Positions 1 to 6,435 of a stretch of DNA of 9,621 nucleotides are shown here, one piece after another. Source of the stretch: Candidatus Limimorpha equi (GTDB taxonomy: Bacteria; Bacteroidota; Bacteroidia; Bacteroidales; F082); NCBI GenBank assembly GCA_018065885.1, contig JAGHSL010000428.1, positions 1 to 9,621 of the forward strand, given 5' to 3'. The notes under the pieces are model-generated. The model saw only the letters and a program-made list of their open reading frames with translations. It was not told the DNA's origin and searched no databases. Both the position numbers and the translations under genes were made by a program. Positions within the stretch are counted from its first letter, which is position 1, and every line of letters begins with the position of its first letter.

Positions 1-4
1 CTCC

Positions 5-116
5 AGTCAACCCCTGACAGGGATAAGACAAGGATGGTAAACCTACTTTAGGGATAACGACAAATAGTCAACTTTTATCAGTAATAATTTATTAATCCGA
101 GTCAACCTAAATCAGG
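5..116. repeat. Degenerate ~31-bp direct repeats (about 4 copies)
   Basis: Three copies share AGTCAAC, six variable bases and then CAG, at 5-21, 66-82 and 100-116. A more diverged copy beginning GGTAAACC and ending AGG sits at 36-52. The copies start 31, 30 and 34 bases apart. Two of them (5 and 36) also share the following GGGATAA and GACAA. No protein-coding frame accounts for the period. The last copy overlaps the stop of the adjacent pseudogene. The array touches the window edge, so it may continue outside. Possible origins are decayed mobile-element ends or an intergenic repeat family; the sequence does not decide between them. Confidence 0.5.
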
Positions 117-316
117 AAAGTACACCTTCCTCTATGTTCGTGTCACCGCCTATCTTCACCTCTATCAGCCCGTACGTGCCATTGTTACGGTGCAACACCG
201 TGTCGCACTCCAAGCCATTGCTATCGCGGAAATGATAGACATGTCCATCCAGAGGCTCCCAGTTGTTCTTCCAATAGCACATCAGCTATGCGCGGTTTAT
301 ATGCTTGATTTTCCAT
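112..316 (-). pseudogene. Remnant of AAA_14/DUF4143-family ATP-binding protein
   Basis: Reading leftward from ATG at 316-314, the frame gives MENQAYKPRIADVLLEEQLG, which resembles the N-terminus of Bacteroidales AAA_14 ATPases just before their Walker A segment. That frame stops early. A +1 frame then takes over from about position 265 with WEPLDGHVYHFRDSNGLECD, followed by a stretch containing YGLIEVKIGGD. This is recognisable as the C-terminal DUF4143 nuclease-like region. The whole ATPase core, normally about 300 residues including Walker A and B, is missing, and the C-terminus stops soon after IEEG at 112-114. The gene has therefore lost its middle, changed frame and lost its end, and cannot be functional. 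A decayed promoter may remain: TGTTTTTG (346-353, minus) and TTTTG (371-375, minus), 17 bases apart. Family recognition is from memory of conserved motifs. Confidence 0.72.
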
Positions 317-386
317 CACGATTTTGCACATTTATTTTTCGCTTGCAAAAACACATAAATAAATGATACACAAAACATTTTTTTAA

Positions 387-455
387 TTTTAATGGGGAAT
401 TTGAGGATATTTTAATGGGAAATTTGAGGATGTTTTGATGGGAAATTTGAGGATA
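387..455. repeat. 3 x 23-bp perfectly spaced tandem repeat
   Basis: Three contiguous 23-bp units lie at 387-409, 410-432 and 433-455. They share the core AATGGGAAATTTGAGGAT. Unit 1 differs by one A-to-G change in the GGGAAA run, unit 2 ends in G instead of A, and unit 3 has GATGGG instead of AATGGG. There are no spacers, so this is not a CRISPR array. The array lies between the end of the restriction-modification operon and the pseudogene, and no significant open frame uses it. A 23-bp period is close to two helical turns, which would place bound proteins on roughly the same DNA face. It may be a protein-binding array, an iteron-like element or a replication-slippage product. Confidence 0.85.
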
Positions 456-471
456 TCAAGGCACCTCAAAT
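445..471. repeat. 8-bp inverted repeat at the edge of the tandem array
   Basis: ATTTGAGG (445-452), inside the third 23-bp unit, is perfectly complementary to CCTCAAAT (464-471), with an 11-base loop. It lies 55-80 bases downstream of the hsdM2 stop on the transcribed strand, so it could form a weak hairpin in the operon's 3' untranslated RNA. No U-run follows it in the transcription direction, so it is not a canonical intrinsic terminator. Because all three units contain ATTTGAGG, alternative pairings are possible. Confidence 0.4.
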
Positions 472-525
472 GGCAATAATACACTATTGAAGCCAGCATA
501 ACGAATGTAAGTTGAAAAAACCGAA

Positions 526-1989
526 TTACTTTGTTTTAAAAAGGGATTCCAATTCTTGATGTAAAGCCAATCGGCTGATACTCCAATCTTCCATCATTTC
601 AGATAAATCACGTTTTGGGGAGTTATCTTGAATGGCTAATTTTGAGACGTACTGCGAAATATTGAGCGTGGCATTGTTTGCCAAAATATCTTCGTTGCCC
701 ACCACTCTGGCAAAGCCTTCCACATCTTCGTATTTCTTGTATGCCGTGAAAATCTTTTGGATGTGTTTCTCCTCCAGCATACTGATTGTTTTGTCTCTTC
801 TCACCTCATCAACTGCATTGATGAAAAGTATTTTGCCTTTCCGCTCTTTCGGCTTTTGCATACGGCAAATCAGCAGGCACGCTTCCATCGGAGAGTTGTA
901 GAAAAGGTTCGCACCCAATCCGATGACACAATCCACGCAATCGCTTTCAATCATTTTACGACGCATTTCCTTTTCGGCATCTCTAAACAGAATGCCGTGC
1001 GGCCAAAGCACCACGCATCTTCCAGAATCGGGTTTCAAGCTTTTCATAATATGCTGTTGGAAAGCATAATCGGCGCAACCTTGCGGCGGTGTTCCCCAGA
1101 TATTTCTGCCAAACGGATCATTTGTAAATGCCACTTGGTCCCAACTTTTAATCGAATATGGTGGATTGGCCAACACGATGTCAAAGCGTTGCAATTCGTC
1201 ATATTCCATAAAAACAGGATTGCTCAGCGTGTTGCCTCTTACGATGTTGAATTCTTCAAATCCGTGAAGCAGCATATTCATTCTGGCAATACCCGAAGTG
1301 ATCAGATTGATTTCCTGTCCGTACAGGCGAAGCGTTCGATATTCTTTTCCTTGCTCTTTGAGCATCATGGCACAATTGAGCAACAGTCCGCCACTACCGC
1401 AGGTTGGATCATAAATGCTGTCGTGTTCGTGTGGGTCTGCAATCAGAGACATCAATCGGACTACGGTGCGATTGGTGTAGAACTCAGCGGCCGTATGTCC
1501 GCTGTCGTCGGCAAATTTCTTGATGAGGAACTCATAGGCATTACCTAACTCATCATTTGGAACATTCTTGATATTGAGATTCTTGCTTGAGAAATGTTCT
1601 ATCAACTGACAAAGCATTTCATCTGACAGTCGTTCTTTATTCGTCCAATCTGCATCTCCGAAAATGCCTTGCAATTGCTGTGCGTTCACACGTTCTATCT
1701 CGTTCAGTGCTTTGGAGATGGCAGCGCCCACATTGACCGTGATTTCGCGTATTTTGTTCCAATGCGCCACTGCCGGCACTTTGAAGCGATGGTTTTCATC
1801 AAAAGATGCATATTCCACATCACCATCACTTTCTTTCAATGCCTCTTCATATTCTTCGTCATACACATCACAAATGCGTTTGTAAAAAAGCAAGGGGAAA
1901 ATATATTGCTTGTAATCGCCAGCATCAATAAAGCCTCGCAGATAGGTGGCCGCGCCCCAGAGATATGATTCTAATTCCTTTAATGTCAT
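526..1989 (-). CDS. hsdM: Type I R-M methyltransferase subunit, NPPY type (HsdM2, predicted N4-cytosine MTase)
   Basis: This is the last gene of the operon: 487 residues, S-adenosylmethionine-dependent, and expected to pair with HsdS and the upstream HsdM. The start is ATG at 1989-1987 although the frame is open to 2037. From this Met, MTLKELESYL aligns with the N-terminus of the upstream HsdM, and the ATG overlaps that gene's TGA as ATGA (1986-1989), typical of translational coupling. An N-terminal helical domain spans about 1-160 (YIFPLLFYKRICDVYDEEY near 29-47). The SAM-binding motif I, DPTCGSGG, is at 194-201. Catalytic motif IV is NPPY at 275-278. In the described two-M Type I subgroup, NPPY subunits make m4C, so that product is predicted here. 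The usual GEFYTPR signature reads AEFYTNR (168-174). It is about two-thirds identical to the upstream HsdM over the first 60 residues and intact throughout. Parts of the gene are more A+T-rich than hsdR. Type I HsdM identity is very secure; m4C activity is inferred. Confidence 0.95.
   Translation of the reverse strand: MTLKELESYLWGAATYLRGFIDAGDYKQYIFPLLFYKRICDVYDEEYEEALKESDGDVEYASFDENHRFKVPAVAHWNKIREITVNVGAAISKALNEIERVNAQQLQGIFGDADWTNKERLSDEMLCQLIEHFSSKNLNIKNVPNDELGNAYEFLIKKFADDSGHTAAEFYTNRTVVRLMSLIADPHEHDSIYDPTCGSGGLLLNCAMMLKEQGKEYRTLRLYGQEINLITSGIARMNMLLHGFEEFNIVRGNTLSNPVFMEYDELQRFDIVLANPPYSIKSWDQVAFTNDPFGRNIWGTPPQGCADYAFQQHIMKSLKPDSGRCVVLWPHGILFRDAEKEMRRKMIESDCVDCVIGLGANLFYNSPMEACLLICRMQKPKERKGKILFINAVDEVRRDKTISMLEEKHIQKIFTAYKKYEDVEGFARVVGNEDILANNATLNISQYVSKLAIQDNSPKRDLSEMMEDWSISRLALHQELESLFKTK
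1986..1989 (-). promoter_or_regulatory. ATGA stop/start overlap coupling the two hsdM genes
   Basis: The TGA stop of the first hsdM (1988-1986) shares bases with the ATG of the second (1989-1987). No strong Shine-Dalgarno sequence precedes it. Termination-reinitiation would tie production of the two M subunits together, which fits a complex containing one copy of each. The overlap also decides the start of the second gene. Confidence 0.8.
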
Positions 1990-3461
1990 TTCGTGAATTC
2001 CGTTAATAGTTGAACAAAACGTTCTTCTGCCGTCCAAGCTTCTTCAACGGCCGTTTTCAATTGGGCTTTCGCCTCGTCCAATGATGGCAGATTGTCTTCA
2101 ATCTCTTTCTCCACATACAAAGGAATGTTGAGATTGAAAGCATTGGCTTCGATGTCGTCAAAAGTCGCCACTTGAACGTGGTTTTTCACATTCTGGAAAT
2201 CCTGATACCAATGATAAATCGTGTCGATGTGTTCGGGTTCCAAAGTGTTTTGGGCACGGCCTTTGCGCACTTGGTCGGCGGCATCGATAAAAAGAACTTT
2301 CTTTCGTCGGTTCGACTCTTTCTTGGCTCTGAATACTAAAATGCAAGCCGACAAAGTAGCACCATAGAAAATGTTGTCACCCAATCCGATAACCGCTTCC
2401 AACCAATCTTTTTTCAGAATCACTTCACGTATTTTGGCCTCTGCGTTTTTACGGAACAATGCACCATGAGGCAAGACTACGGCCACACGTCCCGACTCGT
2501 CGTCCATCGACTTGATCATGTGTTGCACCCATGCCATGTCACCATTGCCTTTGGGTGGAAGTCCAGCGATATTGCGTCCGTGGATGTCATCAGCCCAAAG
2601 TTCTGCGCCCCAGTTGCTGAGCGAGAACGGCGGATTGGCAATGACGATGTTGAATTTCCTTATCTGGTCATACAAGAAGAATTTCGGGTCGCGCAAAGTG
2701 TCGCCTCGTTCTATCTGGAAGTCTTCCACGCCATGCAGGAACATATTCATTCGGGCAATGGTGGAGGTGGTCAGGTTTTTCTCCTGGCCAAACAGTTTCA
2801 ACGTCCGGTAATCGCCACCGTTCTGTTTCACCTGCTCGATACATTCCAACAACATTCCTGCCGTACCGCAAGCTGGATCATAGATTGTTTCACCTGGCTT
2901 CGGCGCCACAATGAGTCCCATCAGGTGTACCACTGAACGTGGCGTATAGAACTCTCCTGCTTTCTTGTTGGTCTGGTCGGCGAACATCTTAATCAGATAT
3001 TCGTAGGCTCGGCCCAACACATCAGGTTCCACATTGGAGTTGGACAGGTTGTATTGCGAGTAATGCTCCAACAGACGCAGCAAAAGTTCATCCGAAAGTT
3101 TTTCCTTGTTGGTCCAGGCGGCATCTCCGAAAATATTCGATAAGTATTGCGGGTTGGCCAACTCTATCTGTGAAAACGCACCTTTTATGGCGCTGCCCAC
3201 ATTGACGGTGACGTTTCTGACATCTTCCCAATGGCAACCATCAGGAATCTTGAAACGGTGCATCTCGGCACCAGAGGCATACTCCACATCGCCTTCGCTG
3301 TCATTCAACGCTTCCTGATATTCTTCATCATAGACATCGGAAATGCGTTTGAAAAACAGCAACGGGAATATATAGACCTTGAAGTCGGCGGCATCAACGG
3401 GGCCTTTCAAAATCCAGGCGGCTTTGGCCAGATATTGTTCTATTTGTGATAAAGTCAGCAT
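1986..3461 (-). CDS. hsdM: Type I R-M methyltransferase subunit, NPPF type (HsdM1, predicted N6-adenine MTase)
   Basis: A 491-residue methyltransferase subunit that should transfer a methyl group from S-adenosylmethionine to a target base chosen by HsdS. Visible signatures are the N-terminal helical domain (YIFPLLFFKRISDVYDEEY, about 30-48), GEFYTPRSVVHLM at 169-181, SAM-binding motif I DPACGTAGM at 195-203, and catalytic motif IV NPPF at 276-279. NPPF is the usual m6A-type motif in Type I M subunits. Length is normal for the family (about 490-530). The ATG at 3461-3459 follows the hsdR stop by 13 bases, with no clear Shine-Dalgarno sequence, as is common in Bacteroidota. The stop overlaps the start of the second hsdM. 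Base composition is mixed, near the middle of the range seen in the operon. The family call is secure; adenine specificity follows from the motif and is not shown by the sequence directly. Confidence 0.96.
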   Translation of the reverse strand: MLTLSQIEQYLAKAAWILKGPVDAADFKVYIFPLLFFKRISDVYDEEYQEALNDSEGDVEYASGAEMHRFKIPDGCHWEDVRNVTVNVGSAIKGAFSQIELANPQYLSNIFGDAAWTNKEKLSDELLLRLLEHYSQYNLSNSNVEPDVLGRAYEYLIKMFADQTNKKAGEFYTPRSVVHLMGLIVAPKPGETIYDPACGTAGMLLECIEQVKQNGGDYRTLKLFGQEKNLTTSTIARMNMFLHGVEDFQIERGDTLRDPKFFLYDQIRKFNIVIANPPFSLSNWGAELWADDIHGRNIAGLPPKGNGDMAWVQHMIKSMDDESGRVAVVLPHGALFRKNAEAKIREVILKKDWLEAVIGLGDNIFYGATLSACILVFRAKKESNRRKKVLFIDAADQVRKGRAQNTLEPEHIDTIYHWYQDFQNVKNHVQVATFDDIEANAFNLNIPLYVEKEIEDNLPSLDEAKAQLKTAVEEAWTAEERFVQLLTEFTK

Positions 3462-3474
3462 AAAGGTAATTCGG

Positions 3475-6435
3475 TTAATAGTATTCCTTGATGTAAAGAT
3501 ACGCTTTAGCGAACAGGGCTTCTTCCTTGTGGAGCTTGTATTTCAGCAAGGTCTTGCGCAAGGCTTTCTGCACTTCGCGTTCGCCCGCATTGGTAGTTTG
3601 CCAGCCCGGGAAACGGACGATTTTCACAATCTCGTCGATGTCGGCCACTATGCGGCCCACAACGGCTGGCGTGTCTTCCGTCCGCAATTCCAAAAACAAT
3701 TCCGTAAGGGCTTCCTTGCCTGTCTTGCGGACTTCTATTTTCTCTTCCTGTTTCTCCGCCTGCACGGTTTCGCGGGCAATCTGACACAGCTCCTTGATGA
3801 ATTCAATGCTTGAAATCAAGCCGGCTTCGGCTTTGGCACGCAACTCTTCCAAGCGTTTGCTCAACTCTACGAATTTCGGAATATTGCTGTATTTCTTAAA
3901 ACGCTTGATCAGTTCTTTTTCCATCCGTTTGGCCGCTTTAGGATCTTTATTCGCCATCAGCGAGGCCACGGTGGTTTCGTCCAACACCACTTCTTCCATA
4001 TCGGTATGGATGCCCTCGGCGTGGATGTTGTCGTACATGATTTTCTTGGTCTGCGCACCTAAGGACAGCCACAACAGTTTGCCCAAAGAATCAGGTCCTG
4101 AAGGCTTGACGGACTGATAGACATTGGACAGCCACTTGTAATCCTCGCGGTAAGGTTCCAAGGCCGGATCGGGCGAAAGCGATTCCCAGATGTTGGACAA
4201 CTGGCGGTAGTCTGCCGCAAAGGCATCGCGTTTTTCATTGGTGCCGATGGCTTCCTGTGCGGCCTGCAAGCCGTCAAAGCCTTCAACCGTGCGATCTACG
4301 CCAACGAAATGCGACAGGTTGTTTTCCATCACTTTAGGCAGCTCGTCAATGAGCGAGTTGAGATTGGTGATGACCTTCTTCATGGCGTCTTCGTCAAATT
4401 CCAATGCTTTGGCTGCATCGTCGAAGACACCGAAGTAATCCACAATGCGGCCGAAGGTCTTGTTTGGGAATTTGCGGTTGGTACGACAGATGGCCTGCAA
4501 CAAAGTATGGTCTTTCAGCGATTTGTCCAAATACATGGTTTGCAGGATGGGCGAATCGAAGCCCGTCAGCAGTTTGGCAGTAACAATCAGGAATTTCAGT
4601 TCCGAATCGGGATTGTTGTATTTTTCGATGAGTTTTTCCTGCTCGTCTTTGGTGCGGCTGTAGAGGCGTTTGAGTTCGTCGTCGCCTTTGCCCGAAGTGG
4701 AAATCACCACGGCGGAAGCCGAATCGGGGAAATATTTTCCCAATTCCTGTTTGTAAAGGTGGCAAGCTTCGCGGTCGGGGGTGACAATCATCGCCTTGAA
4801 GCCTTGCGGCTCCACTTTTTCCTGATAGTGCTGGGCGATGTCCTGACACACCAAAGCGATGCGTTCGGGCGACTTGAGGAACTCCAGCATTTTGGCAGCT
4901 TTCTTGGTGAGGGTTATCTTGGCATCTTCATCCAACGAGTTGGAGAGTTCCGCAAACTGCTCATCCACACTATTCTTGTCGATGTGGATATCCAACAGGC
5001 GCGGCTCAAAGTGCAAGGGCAGAATGGTATTGTCGCGCAAGGCGTCTTCAAACGAGTAGCGGCTCATATAGCCGTTGGTGTCTTCCTCTGCGCCGAAAGT
5101 CCAGAAGGTGTTGTGGTCGGAGCGATTGATGGGCGTACCCGTCAGGCCGAAGAAGAAAGCGTTGGGCAAGGCGGCACGCATACGCTGGCCGAGGTCGCCT
5201 TCCTGCGTGCGGTGTGCCTCATCCACCATCACGATGATGTTTTCGCGGAGGTTGATGTTGGGTTTGGCCTCTTTGAATTTGAAGATGGTGGTGATGATGA
5301 TATAGCGGCTGTCGTTCTCCAAATAGCTGTTCATCGTGCTGATGTCTTCGGTGGGCATCACATTTTGTGCTTCCTTAAAGACATTCTGCGTCTGTGAATC
5401 CAGATCCACGCGATCGACCACAATCATCACAGTGGGACTTTTCAGTTCGGGCATCTTGCGCAGTTTCTGTGCGGCGAAAAGCATCAGCAGCGATTTGCCC
5501 GAGCCTTGGAAATGCCATATCAGGCCGCGCTTGATGCGGTTTTGCAGCACACGCTCCACGATGAGGTTGGCGCCTTCGTACTGCTGATAGCGGCAGACGA
5601 TTTTGGTGCGTTGCCGTTTCTTGTTGGTGGTGTAGGTGGTGAAGTTATAGAGTATGTCGAGCAGCGTCCATGGCGAAAGCAGCTGTTTCAGTTCCTTTTC
5701 CACATTGCCGAGGCCCATCATTTTGGAGAGGTTCTCGTCGTCATCTACACGCCATGCCGCCCAGAACTCCAACGGAGTGCGCACGGCACCGTAGTAGAGT
5801 TCCTTGCCTTCGGTGGCGAAACTGAAAACGTTGGGCACGAACAATTCCGGCACGCTGTTTTCGTAGCCGTCGTGAATGTCGGCGGCGCCATCCAACCACG
5901 ACACAGCAGGCCGCACGGCAGTCTTGGCCTCGCCCACCACTAAGGGAAACCCGTTGACAAACAGCACGATGTCGGGGCGTTTGGTCTCGCGGTTGCGGAT
6001 GCTGAATTGGTTGACCAACTGAAACGTGTTGTTCTCAATATGTTTGAAATCTATCAGGTTGACCGTGACGTGGGCGTAGTTTTTGCCGAAAGGCATGGTC
6101 TTGTTGCCCTTGAGCCATTCGGCGAACTCCTCGTTGGCACGCACCAGGCCCGTGCTGTTGACCGACAACAGGATGGAGCGCAGCTTATAGATGACCTCAT
6201 CGGCACGTTCCGGCTGTGCGGCTATTTCGGGATTGAGGCGAACAAGCGCCTTTTTGACTTCCGTTTCCACAAGCACTTCGGTAATTTCGCGCTGCAAGGC
6301 AGTAGCGGGCACATATTCCCAATGCGCTCCGTAACGCGCCTGCGCTTCGTGCGCCATGTTGGTCTCATTCAAGTTCACTCCCGTCATCGTATGAATGACG
6401 AAGTTTTCCACTGCGTTTATTTCGTTGAAGGACAT
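3475..6435 (-). CDS. hsdR: Type I restriction enzyme R subunit (HsdR), nuclease and translocase
   Basis: A 986-residue motor-nuclease subunit that assembles with M and S, translocates DNA using ATP and cuts unmodified DNA away from the site. The PD-(D/E)xK nuclease is visible as RPDIV with D155, then GEAK with E169 and K171; the 14- and 2-residue spacing matches EcoR124I (D151, E165, K167). Superfamily 2 helicase motifs follow: Walker A QGSGKS at 310-315, DEAH at 405-408, LTGTP at 431-435, an LLTGFDSP segment near 622-629, and QAICRTNR at 647-654. The C-terminal helical region contains RFPGWQTTNAGEREVQKALR and ends YIKEYY, a typical complete ending. All catalytic residues are present. The ATG at 6435-6433 lies inside the last codons of the preceding gene (19-base overlap) and has only an A/T-rich leader. 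The gene is G+C-rich: 42 of 60 bases are G or C at 5161-5220. Probably the IC-like branch, less certain than the general call. Confidence 0.98.
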   Translation of the reverse strand: MSFNEINAVENFVIHTMTGVNLNETNMAHEAQARYGAHWEYVPATALQREITEVLVETEVKKALVRLNPEIAAQPERADEVIYKLRSILLSVNSTGLVRANEEFAEWLKGNKTMPFGKNYAHVTVNLIDFKHIENNTFQLVNQFSIRNRETKRPDIVLFVNGFPLVVGEAKTAVRPAVSWLDGAADIHDGYENSVPELFVPNVFSFATEGKELYYGAVRTPLEFWAAWRVDDDENLSKMMGLGNVEKELKQLLSPWTLLDILYNFTTYTTNKKRQRTKIVCRYQQYEGANLIVERVLQNRIKRGLIWHFQGSGKSLLMLFAAQKLRKMPELKSPTVMIVVDRVDLDSQTQNVFKEAQNVMPTEDISTMNSYLENDSRYIIITTIFKFKEAKPNINLRENIIVMVDEAHRTQEGDLGQRMRAALPNAFFFGLTGTPINRSDHNTFWTFGAEEDTNGYMSRYSFEDALRDNTILPLHFEPRLLDIHIDKNSVDEQFAELSNSLDEDAKITLTKKAAKMLEFLKSPERIALVCQDIAQHYQEKVEPQGFKAMIVTPDREACHLYKQELGKYFPDSASAVVISTSGKGDDELKRLYSRTKDEQEKLIEKYNNPDSELKFLIVTAKLLTGFDSPILQTMYLDKSLKDHTLLQAICRTNRKFPNKTFGRIVDYFGVFDDAAKALEFDEDAMKKVITNLNSLIDELPKVMENNLSHFVGVDRTVEGFDGLQAAQEAIGTNEKRDAFAADYRQLSNIWESLSPDPALEPYREDYKWLSNVYQSVKPSGPDSLGKLLWLSLGAQTKKIMYDNIHAEGIHTDMEEVVLDETTVASLMANKDPKAAKRMEKELIKRFKKYSNIPKFVELSKRLEELRAKAEAGLISSIEFIKELCQIARETVQAEKQEEKIEVRKTGKEALTELFLELRTEDTPAVVGRIVADIDEIVKIVRFPGWQTTNAGEREVQKALRKTLLKYKLHKEEALFAKAYLYIKEYY

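Noticed and set aside
387..455. CRISPR array
   Set aside because: The 23-bp units are contiguous with no spacers, and no cas genes are present.
440..525. Intrinsic terminator after the second hsdM
   Set aside because: There is a T-run just after the stop (513-520 region on the complement) but no stable hairpin before it, and the hairpin at 445-471 has no U-run behind it.
757..1548. Plus-strand open frame (about 263 codons) opposite the second hsdM
   Set aside because: It lies wholly antisense to the catalytic core of a clear HsdM and shows no family motifs.
1990..2037. 16-residue N-terminal extension of the second HsdM, starting at 2037
   Set aside because: The extension reads backward into the end of the first hsdM and has no counterpart in that protein. 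The ATG at 1989 aligns with the family N-terminus and gives an ATGA overlap.
4309..5397. Long plus-strand open frame (about 362 codons) opposite hsdR
   Set aside because: It is the complement of the well-supported hsdR helicase region. Its translation has no recognisable domain, and G+C-rich coding sequence often keeps the antisense frame open.
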